DNA from: Streptomyces venezuelae ATCC 10712
Lineage (GTDB): Bacteria > Actinomycetota > Actinomycetes > Streptomycetales > Streptomycetaceae
NCBI RefSeq assembly: GCF_008639165.1
Contig: NZ_CP029197.1
Coordinates: 2,790,001 to 2,854,000 of the forward strand
Length of the DNA stretch: 64,000 nt
Direction of reading: 5' to 3'
Shown here: in pieces, positions 49,289-58,815 of the stretch
Numbering within the stretch: position 1 is the first letter of the stretch
Layout of the letters: each line of letters opens with the position of its first letter
The notes under the pieces: generated by a model
Told to the model about the DNA's origin: nothing
What the model saw: the letters and a program-made list of their open reading frames with translations, nothing else
The model's database searches: none
Made by a program: the position numbers and the translations under genes

Positions 49289-49645
49289 ATGGCGGAATCC
49301 GCGGAACGGAGCGGACAGCGGCGGCTGAGGCCGGCTCCGCTGATCTTCGAGCCTGCCGAGGCGACCGCCGATCCGGAGCATTTCTTCGACCTGGAGTCGA
49401 TAGAGGATCCGCGGGAGCTGCTGTCCCGCGCGACGGAGCTGACGCTGGCGTTCCGCGCGGCGACGGACCGGGCGACCGAGTTCCAGGCGATCGCGGCGGC
49501 GCAGCTGGCGGATCCGCGCCGGTTCGACCGGCTCACGACGGCGGACGTCGCCGAGCGGGCGCAGTGGACCGAGGACTACGCCCGGAAGATGATCGAGTTC
49601 GGCCGGGACCTGATCCGCACGAACGGCCGCCCCGCGGAGGACTGA
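49289..49645 (+). CDS. Small conserved acidic protein, unknown function
   Basis: A 118-aa helical protein: LRPAPLIFEPAEATADPEHF, FDLESIEDPRELLSRATELT, LAFRAATDRATEFQAIAAAQ and RLTTADVAERAQWTEDYARK. A possible helix-turn-helix lies in DRLTTADVAERAQWTEDYAR. GAGGAGGAGA precedes the ATG. It follows the helicase gene by 130 bp and could be a fourth member of that unit or independent; there is no obvious terminator between. Confidence 0.65.
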   Translation: MAESAERSGQRRLRPAPLIFEPAEATADPEHFFDLESIEDPRELLSRATELTLAFRAATDRATEFQAIAAAQLADPRRFDRLTTADVAERAQWTEDYARKMIEFGRDLIRTNGRPAED

Positions 49646-49654
49646 GCGCGGGGG

Positions 49655-49745
49655 CGTACGCGCGCGTCGGGGGCACGCCCGCGCGGCCGGGGCACGCCCG
49701 CGCGGCGGGAGCGCGTACGCGCGTCCGGGGCACGCCCGCGCGGCG
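49655..49745. repeat. Short GC-rich repeats, about 19-bp period
   Basis: GGGGCACGCCCGCGCGGC occurs exactly at 49670, 49689 and 49727 (spacings 19 and 38), with a degenerate unit between the second and third. It lies in the 252-bp gap after the 118-aa gene. No function assigned. Confidence 0.8.
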
Positions 49746-49787
49746 CCCGGCGTGGGCCGGCAGTCGTGCGCCCCCGTGGCCTAAAAA

Positions 49788-49813
49788 GCACCCCTGGCAT
49801 ATGCCGGGGGTGC
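49788..49813. promoter_or_regulatory. Palindrome centred on GGCATATGCC
   Basis: A 26-bp near-perfect palindrome: arms GCACCCC/GGGGTGC around GGCATATGCC with one mismatch pair. The bases to its left are CTAAAAA, so on the minus strand it reads as hairpin plus TTTTT, a terminator shape, but no minus-strand gene arrives there. It is 85 bp upstream of the gene at 49898, so an operator is the other option. The core GGCATATGCC recurs at 57681. Confidence 0.5.
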
Positions 49814-49897
49814 ACGATACTCCTCACCCTCCCCGCCTGTCCGGGATTCCGCGAACTCTCGGCGACCGGGTGGTGACGCCCGGTAGATCTGGATCCA

Positions 49898-50523
49898 TGA
49901 CGACGTGGACGCGCGACGAGACCCCGCAGGACATCTTCCGCTTCCTCCGGGAGGGCGACGAGGGACGGCACCAGGCCGCCCGGGTGACCGCCGACGGGGC
50001 CGCCTGGCTCGCCTCCGCCACCGGGCACCGTGAGGCCGCGCTCACCCGCTGGGAGTCCCGCCCGGCCTCCCCGGCGGCGCTGCCCTGCGGGACGGTCTTC
50101 GACGTCGTCAACGTGGACCCGGTCTTCGGGCGCCGGATGCTGGACCGGCTGTGGGCGGAGGGCCCGGGTTCGGGGCCCGTCGCCGTGCACCGGGGCCGGA
50201 TGATGCTGTTCGCCGCGCCGGGTACGGCCCAGCGGCTGCCGGCGCTCCTGGACTGGGAGGAGTGGGGGGACGCGGTCCCCCGGCCGCTCTGTCACGGGCT
50301 CGGGGACGCGGTGACGGTGCCGCCGCTGGTGCCGTCCGACGCCGCGGGACCCCGCTGGCTGGTGGCCCCCGACACGCGCAGCCCGTGGCTGCCCGGGCCC
50401 GAGGTGGTGCTCTGGGCCTGCGTGCGGGCCGTCCGGGCCGCCTCCGCCGCCGACGTGCGGGTATCGATTTTTCCTCCCGCCGATCCGGATGCTAATGTCT
50501 ACGACGTCAGCAGGCGCCGCTAG
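49898..50523 (+). CDS. Hypothetical protein whose stop lies inside tRNA-Lys
   Basis: A 208-aa protein: TPQDIFRFLREGDEGRHQAA, WLASATGHREAALTRWESRP, GTVFDVVNVDPVFGRRMLDR and GPVAVHRGRMMLFAAPGTAQ, then CHGLGDAVTVPPLVPSD. From memory this resembles short actinobacterial primase/polymerase-like proteins, but catalytic residues are not evident. The stop TAG (50521-50523) is part of the tRNA-Lys gene starting at 50514, so the last three codons overlap the acceptor stem. Its mRNA 3' end and the tRNA 5' end must share sequence. Confidence 0.6.
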
Positions 50524-50587
50524 CTCAGTTGGTTAGAGCAGCTGACTCTTAATCAGCGGGTCCGGGGTTCGAGTCCCTGGCGGCGCA
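50514..50587 (+). tRNA. tRNA-Lys (CTT anticodon), copy 1
   Basis: Acceptor GCGCCGC/GCGGCGC, D arm TAGCTCAGTTGGTTAGAGCA, anticodon loop CTCTTAA (CTT) and T arm CCGGGGTTCGAGTCCCTGG; discriminator A, no encoded CCA. The second copy at 58661 is identical. Its 5' end overlaps the end of the upstream protein gene by 10 nt. Confidence 0.97.
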
Positions 50588-50593
50588 CAGACG

Positions 50594-50627
50594 GAAGAAG
50601 CCCCTCGCGGAAGCGGGGGGCTTCTTC
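50594..50627 (+). terminator. tRNA-Lys copy 1 terminator
   Basis: 11-bp stem GAAGAAGCCCC with GGGGCTTCTTC. It corresponds to the hairpin after copy 2, with two compensated base-pair changes. Confidence 0.85.
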
Positions 50628-50654
50628 GTGTTGCCGATCGCGTGTTGCCGATCG
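50627..50654. repeat. 14-bp exact tandem duplication
   Basis: CGTGTTGCCGATCG occurs twice in direct succession (50627-50640, 50641-50654), between the tRNA-Lys terminator and the end of the convergent metalloprotease gene. It is not present beside tRNA-Lys copy 2. Confidence 0.85.
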
Positions 50655-50670
50655 TGCGGGCCGAGCGGGG

Positions 50671-51921
50671 TCAGTCGGCGGCGGGTGGCGTGATCCGGAC
50701 CGTCCAGCCGCCGGCCTCCGTCCGGTCCGTGACCTCGACCCGTACGCCGGTGCCGGGCACGGTGAGGGTCTCGCCCTCGTCGAGCGGCGCGTCCGCGAGC
50801 GGCGGGTAGACGGATCGGTCCCAGCAGGCCTCGGTGCGCGGGTGCGCGTCGACGACCTGGACCGGGCCCTCGCCGGAGGCCGCGCCGCCCCGGATCCGGT
50901 AGACCAGCACCCCCTCGGTGCAGGTCTCCGCGTTGCTCCCGGCGTCGGTGCGGGCCTCGACGGCCAGGGCGCTGTCCGGGCCGGTGCGGACCACGGCGAG
51001 CCGGGTGCCCAGGGTGGCGCCGGGCACCGGCTGGGCGTCGGTCGGCTCCAGGCTGACCATCCGGGGGCCGGTGCCCTGGACGCAGGTCACCTGGGCGCCG
51101 GAGAGCCAGCCCAGCTTCCACTTGTGCCAGCCGAAGAGGTCGGGAGAGAGCCCGAACTGGCTGCCCATGACGTCCCAGTCACCCACATGGGTGTCCCAGT
51201 CGCCCTTTCCGTCGACCGGGCGGTGGTAGAGGTCGGGCAGGTCGAAGACGTGCCCGGTCTCGTGGGCGAGGACGTTGCGGTCGGGCGGGTGCCGCTCGAA
51301 GACGGTGACCACCCGCTTGATCTCGGTCCCGTCGACCTCCACCGGGTGTTCGAGGTTGACGACCTTGGTCGCGTCGGAGTCCACGCCGGGCGCGTCCGGG
51401 TCCGCGACCAGGTAGACGATGTCGTACCGGGAGAAGTCGACGCTCGCGTCGGCGGCGGCGATCGCGTCCCTGAGGTAGGCGGCGCGCTGCCCCGCGTCCC
51501 AGTCCCGCCGTATGGCGTACGCGCCGGACTCCTTCGGCATCGGGGTCCAGACGCGCTGGGGGTGCGGGCGCAGGGTGAAGCGCCCGTAGGAGGCGCGGCT
51601 GAAGTACTCGCTGGTGGCGGGGAAGTGGTCGGCGGCGAGTTCGGCCGGATCGGTGAGCGGTTCGGCGTCCGGGAAGGACAGGAAGATCATGACGGCGTCG
51701 AGGGCGCGGTCGGGGCGCGGGTACGACCTGTTCCAGGTGTCGAGGCCGAGCGAGTGGTGGGCGGCGGTGCGGGGCAGGGCGCAGGGGCCGGCGGTGGGCG
51801 CGCCGACGGCCGGGCCGGCCACGAGGCCGGTGGCGGCCAGGGCGGCGAACGAGGTGAGGGCCGCCGCACCGGCACGCAGCCGTGAGCGTTCCACTCCCCC
51901 GGGTGGCTGCTGACCCCTCAC
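50671..51921 (-). CDS. Secreted M6-type (immune inhibitor A-like) zinc metalloprotease
   Basis: A 416-aa exported protease: signal peptide SRLRAGAAALTSFAALAATG, then ALDAVMIFLSFPDAEPLTDP, FPATSEYFSRASYGRFTLRP and the zinc site NVLAHETGHVFDLPDLYH (HExxH with downstream DLYH), then GDWDVMGSQFGLSPDLFGWH carrying the Met-turn-like WDVMG. This is the M6 pattern. GTG 51921 is chosen for its GGAGG six bases upstream; longer frames lack a site. It lies just inside tRNA-Lys copy 1 and converges on it. Confidence 0.87.
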   Translation of the reverse strand: MRGQQPPGGVERSRLRAGAAALTSFAALAATGLVAGPAVGAPTAGPCALPRTAAHHSLGLDTWNRSYPRPDRALDAVMIFLSFPDAEPLTDPAELAADHFPATSEYFSRASYGRFTLRPHPQRVWTPMPKESGAYAIRRDWDAGQRAAYLRDAIAAADASVDFSRYDIVYLVADPDAPGVDSDATKVVNLEHPVEVDGTEIKRVVTVFERHPPDRNVLAHETGHVFDLPDLYHRPVDGKGDWDTHVGDWDVMGSQFGLSPDLFGWHKWKLGWLSGAQVTCVQGTGPRMVSLEPTDAQPVPGATLGTRLAVVRTGPDSALAVEARTDAGSNAETCTEGVLVYRIRGGAASGEGPVQVVDAHPRTEACWDRSVYPPLADAPLDEGETLTVPGTGVRVEVTDRTEAGGWTVRITPPAAD

Positions 51922-52275
51922 GTGGACCTCCGGTTCGGGAATGCGGGACACCTCACCCACCTTGTGATGGTTTGCGAGGTTTCGCATGTTTCCGCTGCCC
52001 CGGTCGGGTGAGGGCGGCGCGCGGGGTCGACGCGACACGAGCGCGCTCCAGCTCACGGAAAGTCACATTCGGTCACGTCGTCATCGACCCGTGTCAGACC
52101 CGCGCAGAAACGATCGGGCGGGGTGCGGCGGTGGGCGGCCTCACAGTGCCGGACGCCCCCCGGAGGCCCCTCGGAGCTGGAAGGCTCCCCCGCACGGGCT
52201 CTATGATCGGCACACTTTCCTTGGCCGACCGTCCCGACCACATGTGACCGGCCCGACTGCACTACGGGAGCGAGC
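51922..52275. other. Divergent regulatory region between protease and cdgA-like gene
   Basis: 354 bp without a gene. It carries promoters of two divergent genes and a BldD-like palindrome at 52062-52076, listed separately. Small frames here have no Shine-Dalgarno support. Confidence 0.6.
52062..52076. promoter_or_regulatory. BldD-like site upstream of the GGDEF-EAL gene
   Basis: GTCACATTCGGTCAC matches 7 of 9 fixed positions of the BldD consensus nTnACnC(A/T)GnGTnAn, including both outer TnAC/GTnA halves. It is 200 bp upstream of the GTG at 52276. BldD is a c-di-GMP-dependent developmental repressor, and cdgA is a reported target in S. coelicolor, so a feedback loop is plausible. Confidence 0.5.
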
Positions 52276-54144
52276 GTGAGCGGAACCCCCGAAGAACCGG
52301 TGCATCCAGACCCGCCGGAGAGCCGCACGGCGGACCCCGCACTCACGGAGCGTCACGCCCAACTCCGCGACTACCACGCCGCCTTCCGGGTCGCCCAGCT
52401 CGCCATGGCCGTCGTCGACGAGGACGGTCTGGTCGTCGCCGCCAACGACTCCTTCGGTAGCCTCCTCGGCAGCGAGCCGACGGCGCTCCACGCCCAGGCC
52501 GCCTCCGACCTCGTCGACCTCGCCTCCGACGGCCGCACCTGGCACGCGTACCGCGAGGTGCTGCGCGGCCGCCGCTCCCGCTTCCGCTGCACCCGCCGCC
52601 TGAAGCACGCCGACGGACGCTCGCTGTGGGCCGAGGTCACCGTCGCGCCCGTGCCCGACAGCCGGCGCGTCCTGCTGTCCATCGCCGACATCAGCGACCG
52701 GCGCGAGCTCCAGGCGCGGCTGCGCCACCTCCAGATGCACGACCCGGTGACCCGACTGCCCAACCGCGCCCTGTTCTTCGAGCGCCTCTCGGCGGCGCTC
52801 GAGGCCTCGGCGCTCGACGCCGCCGAGGGCGTGACGGCCGGCTCCCCCGCCCCAGGCGAAACGATCACCTCGTCCTACGAGTCGTACGGGTATGGCAGAA
52901 CAGGGCGGATCGGGCTCTGCTACCTCGACCTCGACGGGTTCAAGGCGGTCAACGACACCCTCGGCCACCGCGTCGGCGACCGGCTGCTCGCCGCCGTCGC
53001 CGCCCGCCTCACCGAGTGCGCGGACAACGACGGCTACACCCGCAGCGGCGGCCACCTCGTGGCCCGGCTCGGCGGGGACGAGTTCGCGATCCTCGTCGAG
53101 GACTCCACCGGCACGGAGCAACTGGCCGACCTGGCGCGCTCGGTGCTGAACGCGCTCCAGCAGCCCTTCGACCTCGGCGGCCAGCGGCTCTCGGTCTCCG
53201 CCTCGATCGGCGTGGTCGAGCGCTCCGGGCACGGCACGACGGCCACCGCGCTGATGCAGGCCGCCGACACCACGCTGTACTGGGCCAAGGCCGACGGCAA
53301 GGCCCGCTGGACGCTCTTCGACCCGGAGCGCAACGCCCACCGGATGACCCGGCAGGCGCTCTCCTCCACCCTGCGCCCGGCCGTGGAGCGCGGGGAGTTC
53401 ACCCTGGAGTACCAGCCGCTCGTCGAGCTGGCGGACGGGGCGGTGCGCGGGGTGGAGGCGCTGGTGCGCTGGAACCACCCGCAGTTCGGCTCGCTCGCGC
53501 CGAATCGGTTCATCGGTATCGCCGAGGAGGACGGCTCCATCGTGGAGCTGGGCCGGTGGGTGCTGCGCACCGCCTGCCGCCAGGCCCGGCAGTGGCAGAA
53601 GGACCGGCCCCGCGAGCGCCCGATCTTCGTGAGCGTGAACGTGGCGGTCCGTCAGGTCTGGGACTCCGACCTTGTCGCGGACGTGGCCGGCATCCTCGCG
53701 GAGACCGGCCTCGCCCCGCACCTGCTCCAGCTGGAGCTCACCGAGTCGGCCGTGATGGGCTCGGCCGGCCGGCCGCTGCAGGCGCTGCAGGCGCTCAGCG
53801 ACATGGGGGTGCGGATCGCGATCGACGACTTCGGCACCGGCTACTCGAACCTGGCCTATCTGAGCCGGCTGCCGGTCTCGGTGCTCAAGCTGGACGGTTC
53901 CTTCGTCCGCGGCTTCCAGGACGAGGAGCACGCCAACCCGGCGGACGAGCTGATCGTCGAGGCGCTGGTGCAGCTCGCGCACCGGCTGGGCCTCACGGTG
54001 ACCGCCGAGTGCGTGGAGACCGCGGGGCAGGCGAGCCGGCTGCGCCGGATCGGCTGTGACACGGGTCAGGGCTGGCTGTACTCGCGGGCGGTGGCGCCGG
54101 ACCGGATCGCGGAGCTGATCGGCGCGGAACCGCTGCGGGTCTGA
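52276..54144 (+). CDS. cdgA: PAS-GGDEF-EAL protein for c-di-GMP turnover (CdgA-like)
   Basis: A 622-aa protein without membrane helices: PAS domain at about 35-150 (FRVAQLAMAVVDEDGLVVAA to VLLSIADISDRRELQ), GGDEF domain at about 155-355 (HDPVTRLPNRALFFERLSAA; LDLDGFKAVNDTLGHRVGDR; active-site ARLGGDEFAILVED) and EAL domain to the end (LVELADGAVRGVEALVRWNH; LQLELTESAVMGS; IAIDDFGTGYSNLAYLSRLP; LKLDGSFVRGF; VTAECVETAGQASRLRRIGC). Both GGDEF and EAL signatures are intact. An insert of about 40 residues splits the GGDEF domain. GTG start with GGGAG upstream. cdgA is assigned by architecture and neighbourhood. Confidence 0.87.
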   Translation: MSGTPEEPVHPDPPESRTADPALTERHAQLRDYHAAFRVAQLAMAVVDEDGLVVAANDSFGSLLGSEPTALHAQAASDLVDLASDGRTWHAYREVLRGRRSRFRCTRRLKHADGRSLWAEVTVAPVPDSRRVLLSIADISDRRELQARLRHLQMHDPVTRLPNRALFFERLSAALEASALDAAEGVTAGSPAPGETITSSYESYGYGRTGRIGLCYLDLDGFKAVNDTLGHRVGDRLLAAVAARLTECADNDGYTRSGGHLVARLGGDEFAILVEDSTGTEQLADLARSVLNALQQPFDLGGQRLSVSASIGVVERSGHGTTATALMQAADTTLYWAKADGKARWTLFDPERNAHRMTRQALSSTLRPAVERGEFTLEYQPLVELADGAVRGVEALVRWNHPQFGSLAPNRFIGIAEEDGSIVELGRWVLRTACRQARQWQKDRPRERPIFVSVNVAVRQVWDSDLVADVAGILAETGLAPHLLQLELTESAVMGSAGRPLQALQALSDMGVRIAIDDFGTGYSNLAYLSRLPVSVLKLDGSFVRGFQDEEHANPADELIVEALVQLAHRLGLTVTAECVETAGQASRLRRIGCDTGQGWLYSRAVAPDRIAELIGAEPLRV

Positions 54145-54242
54145 ACGGTACGGAGCCGGTACGGGTCTGAGCGGTAGGCAACCACCGCCGGTCCCCCGGC
54201 AAAGAGCCGCTGCCGGCCTCGGCACGGCGTGCGGGCATGGAA

Positions 54243-54279
54243 CTGCCCCCGGCCGGAGGGACATTCCGGGCGGGGGCAG
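54243..54279. terminator. Bidirectional terminator between cdgA-like and chitinase genes
   Basis: Stem CTGCCCCCGGCCGGA with TCCGGGCGGGGGCAG (one mismatch in 15) and a 7-nt loop, between convergent genes. Confidence 0.8.
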
Positions 54280-54311
54280 CGGTTCATGCGGGACTCAGCG
54301 GCCCAGGGGGG

Positions 54312-56018
<1,707 letters not shown>

Positions 56019-56100
56019 GTGCGGCCTCCATCGGGGGGAGTGCGGGGTGGTGCCGTACAGGAGCTGGAGCAGTGATAACCGGCGCGTGAACAGCACGTCA

Positions 56101-56132
56101 ATGGTCTGAACCAGATTGAGGACTAGACCAAT
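56101..56132. promoter_or_regulatory. Paired DasR-type sites upstream of the chitinase
   Basis: ATGGTCTGAACCAGA (56101-56115) and AGGACTAGACCAAT (56119-56132) both resemble the dre core TGGTCTAGACCA, each with one or two mismatches. Two such direct repeats are the known hallmark of Streptomyces chi promoters. Located 83 bp upstream of the chitinase GTG. Confidence 0.82.
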
Positions 56133-56176
56133 TCGCCGGTGAAAGGCCTCGTCAGAGCCCCGCAGCACAAAACACA

Positions 56177-56205
56177 ACCGCCCGCCACCATCGGTGACGA
56201 GCGGT
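56177..56205 (-). terminator. Terminator of the luciferase-like oxidoreductase gene
   Basis: On the minus strand, ACCGCTCGTCACC pairs with GGTGGCGGGCGGT (two G:U pairs) across a 3-nt loop and is followed by TGTGTTTTG. It separates the oxidoreductase from the chitinase promoter. Confidence 0.75.
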
Positions 56206-56326
56206 TTAAGGTTCTATTAGGGGTGACGCGGACCCCGATCCGTGCAGGAACCAACCGGCCTCCGGAACCAGGGATTTCACCGGGCCGACTCCCGCGCGGA
56301 ACGAGCCGCCCCGCTTTTTCGCGGCG

Positions 56327-57400
56327 CTACTCCGCCGGAAGCTCCGGCAGTTCGTACGCGTCCGCGATCAGCTCGTAGCTCCGCAGCCGCGCCTCCCCGC
56401 CGTGCGCGTTGGCCGTGATCATCAGCTCGTCCGCGCCCGTCCGCTTACCCAGGTCGTCCAGACCGGCACGGACCTCGTCCGGGGTGCCGTACACGATGTT
56501 CGCCAGCCAGTCGTTCACGAACTCCCGCTCGGCGGCGCTGAACGCGTACGCCTCCGCCTCCTCGGGCGTCGGTACGAGACCGGGCCGCCCGGTGCGCAGC
56601 CGCAGCATCGCGAGGGCGCCGGCGAGGACCTGGCGGTGCGCCTGCGCCGCCTCGTCGGCGGCGAGCGCCGAGACGCCGATCATCGCGTACGGCGCGTCGA
56701 GGACCTCGGAGGGCCGGAAGGAGTCCCGGTAGAGGTCGAGCGCCGGGATCGTGTTCCTGGCCGAGAAGTGATGGGCGAAGGCGAAGGGCAGCCCGAGCAG
56801 GCCGGCGAGCCTGGCGCTGAAGCCGGAGGAGCCGAGCAGCCAGATCGGCGGGCGGCCCTTCGGGCCCTGCACCGGGCCGGGCACGGCATGGATCTTGGCG
56901 TACCGGTGGCCGGCCGGGAAGTCGTCGTCCAGGAACCGGGTCAGCTCGGCGAGCTGCTCGGGGAAGTCGTCGGCCCCCTCGTTCAGGGTTACCGTCCGGC
57001 GCAGGGCGGCGGCCGTGGCCCCGTCCGTGCCGGGGGCGCGCCCGAGACCGAGGTCGATCCGGCCGGGGGCGAAGGCCTCCAGGGTGCCGAACTGCTCGGC
57101 GACGACCAGCGGCGCGTGGTTGGGCAGCATGACGCCGCCCGAGCCGAGGCGGATGCGGCGGGTGTGGGCGGCGAGGTGGGAGAGGATCACCGCCGGGGAC
57201 GAGGAGGCGACGCCGGGCATGGAGTGGTGCTCGGCCACCCAGTGGCGGTGGAAGCCGCGCCGCTCGGCGAGCCTGCTCAGCTCGACGCTGGTGGCGAGCG
57301 CCTGGGTGGCGGTCCTGCCGCTGCCGACGGTCACCAGGTCCAGTACGGACAGCGGCACGGGGGCGGTTCCCCGCGCCTCTCCTCGAATAGCGTCGGTCAC
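56327..57400 (-). CDS. LLM-class flavin-dependent oxidoreductase (luciferase-like)
   Basis: A 357-aa TIM-barrel flavoprotein: LSVLDLVTVGSGRTATQALA, ERRGFHRHWVAEHHSMPGVA (typical WVAEHH), RIRLGSGGVMLPNHAPLVVA, LEAFAPGRIDLGLGRAPGTD and GRPPIWLLGSSGFSARLAGL. This is the LuxA/B-like alkanal monooxygenase-like group 1 pattern. GTG 57400 has GAGGAGGG; the frame extends upstream without support. Substrate unknown. A possible FMN reductase partner is not adjacent. Confidence 0.88.
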   Translation of the reverse strand: MTDAIRGEARGTAPVPLSVLDLVTVGSGRTATQALATSVELSRLAERRGFHRHWVAEHHSMPGVASSSPAVILSHLAAHTRRIRLGSGGVMLPNHAPLVVAEQFGTLEAFAPGRIDLGLGRAPGTDGATAAALRRTVTLNEGADDFPEQLAELTRFLDDDFPAGHRYAKIHAVPGPVQGPKGRPPIWLLGSSGFSARLAGLLGLPFAFAHHFSARNTIPALDLYRDSFRPSEVLDAPYAMIGVSALAADEAAQAHRQVLAGALAMLRLRTGRPGLVPTPEEAEAYAFSAAEREFVNDWLANIVYGTPDEVRAGLDDLGKRTGADELMITANAHGGEARLRSYELIADAYELPELPAE

Positions 57401-57817
57401 CTTCGGGACCCTCCTCGGCACACGTACGGAGTCATGAATCGGCTTGGACTCGTTGACAACAGGAGGGTGTCTCCGTTTATTCCGGTCGCCGCCCGGTCGC
57501 CGCCTTGCCGCTCGCCCGGTCGCCCGTCCGGCGATTCTCAGCCACCGGAAGAGAGCCGGAACGGCCCTCGGTGGCTCCGCTTCGCCATAAAAAATCTCCC
57601 GCTCCCCCCAGGCCGAACGCATGGGCGAGCGGCCCCGCGCACCGCGCTGACCTCAGACTCTCCGCGACACTCATGACCAGGGCATATGCCAGGGTGGTGC
57701 GTCCAAGGCCAGGGGCCGGATGCTCCGCATCATTCTCGCCAACAGCCGCCCCGTAAACGGTGCTTGGCGGCTATCGTGGTACGAAAGCTTGCGGTCACAA
57801 CCTGGTAGGGGGAAACC
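57401..57817. other. Divergent intergenic region between oxidoreductase and IclR genes
   Basis: 417 bp without a supported gene. It holds the core palindrome GGCATATGCC at 57681-57690, in the context CCAGGGCATATGCCAGGG. The same 10-bp core occurs at 49796-49805 upstream of another gene. Confidence 0.5.
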
Positions 57818-58576
57818 GTGGCGCTGAAGCCCGAGCCCACCGCGCCGTTCCACTCGGTGCAATACGCCTTGCGCGTCCTCGAGACGATCTCACGGCACGG
57901 TGGCGGAGTGACGGACGTCCAGATCGCGCGCGAAGCAGGCCTGCCCGTCGCCCACCTGTCCTCACTCCTCCTCATGCTCCGCCGCGAGGGGTACGTCGAG
58001 CAGGTCGCCGACGGCGCGTACGTGATCGGGGACTCCCTCGTCCTCCTCGGCTCCGGCATGACCCGCCGCGAAGCCCTGCAGGCGAAGCTCCAGGAGACCC
58101 TGACCGAACTGCGCGACTCCGTCGGCGCGGCGGTCTACATCAGCCGGTACATCGACGGCGAGGTGAAGATCACCCAGTTCGCCGACGGCCCGCGCACGCC
58201 CAAGGTCAACGAGTGGGTCGACTTCCGCTCGGCGGCGCACGCCAGCGCGGTCGGCAAGTGCCTGCTCACCCAGCTCGACCAGAACGGGCGGCGGGACCAC
58301 CTCTCGCGGCACAAGATCGCCCGGCTGACCTCCCGGACGATCACCAGCGAGCGCATCCTGTTCCCCAAGCTGGACAGCCAGCCGCCGACCGTCCCGGTGC
58401 TCGACCTCCAGGAGTACGCGGTGGGCACGGTCTGCGCCGCCGTCCCGCTGACGGCGGGCTCCGCCGTCGGCTGCCTGGCCCTCTCCCTCCCGATCGAGCA
58501 CGCCCACCGGCTCCGCTCGGCCGCCGACACCCTGAACCGGCGGGCCGCGCCGGTGGTCATGGCGCTGGCGATCTGA
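57818..58576 (+). CDS. IclR-family transcriptional regulator
   Basis: A 252-aa regulator: N-terminal winged helix HSVQYALRVLETISRHGGGV and DVQIAREAGLPVAHLSSLLL, MLRREGYVEQ, then an IclR effector domain (AAVYISRYIDGEVKITQFAD; FRSAAHASAVGKCLLTQLDQ; YAVGTVCAAVPLTAGSAVGC). The GTG follows GTAGGGGG. It is divergent from the luciferase-like oxidoreductase across 417 bp, so it may regulate it; no target is proven. A perfect hairpin terminates it just before tRNA-Lys copy 2. Confidence 0.9.
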   Translation: MALKPEPTAPFHSVQYALRVLETISRHGGGVTDVQIAREAGLPVAHLSSLLLMLRREGYVEQVADGAYVIGDSLVLLGSGMTRREALQAKLQETLTELRDSVGAAVYISRYIDGEVKITQFADGPRTPKVNEWVDFRSAAHASAVGKCLLTQLDQNGRRDHLSRHKIARLTSRTITSERILFPKLDSQPPTVPVLDLQEYAVGTVCAAVPLTAGSAVGCLALSLPIEHAHRLRSAADTLNRRAAPVVMALAI

Positions 58577-58600
58577 GGGCCGGACGGGCCGGAGAGCGCC

Positions 58601-58636
58601 GGTCCCGAGGGGTGGTCGGAACCACCCCTCGGGACC
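58601..58636 (+). terminator. IclR gene terminator
   Basis: Perfect 16-bp stem GGTCCCGAGGGGTGGT / ACCACCCCTCGGGACC with a CGGA tetraloop. TAGTAT (58640-58645), a likely -10 of the tRNA-Lys promoter, follows. Confidence 0.9.
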
Positions 58637-58660
58637 AGGTAGTATTTTCTCTGTCAGCAG

Positions 58661-58734
58661 GCGCCGCTAGCTCAGTTGGTTAGAGCAGCTGACTCTTAAT
58701 CAGCGGGTCCGGGGTTCGAGTCCCTGGCGGCGCA
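58661..58734 (+). tRNA. tRNA-Lys (CTT anticodon), copy 2
   Basis: Identical to the tRNA-Lys at 50514 over all 74 nt. The identity extends 8 nt upstream and 8 nt downstream, for 90 bp in total. Acceptor GCGCCGC/GCGGCGC, anticodon loop CTCTTAA. Confidence 0.97.
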
Positions 58735-58740
58735 CAGACG

Positions 58741-58774
58741 GAGAAAGCCCCTCGCGAAAGCGGGGGGCTTTCTC
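58741..58774 (+). terminator. tRNA-Lys copy 2 terminator
   Basis: 11-bp stem GAGAAAGCCCC with GGGGCTTTCTC. Compared with copy 1, two base pairs have changed on both sides of the stem. Confidence 0.85.
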
Positions 58775-58815
58775 GTGCGCCCGGCCGGCCGCCAGGACCC
58801 CACGGCTCCCCGCCG

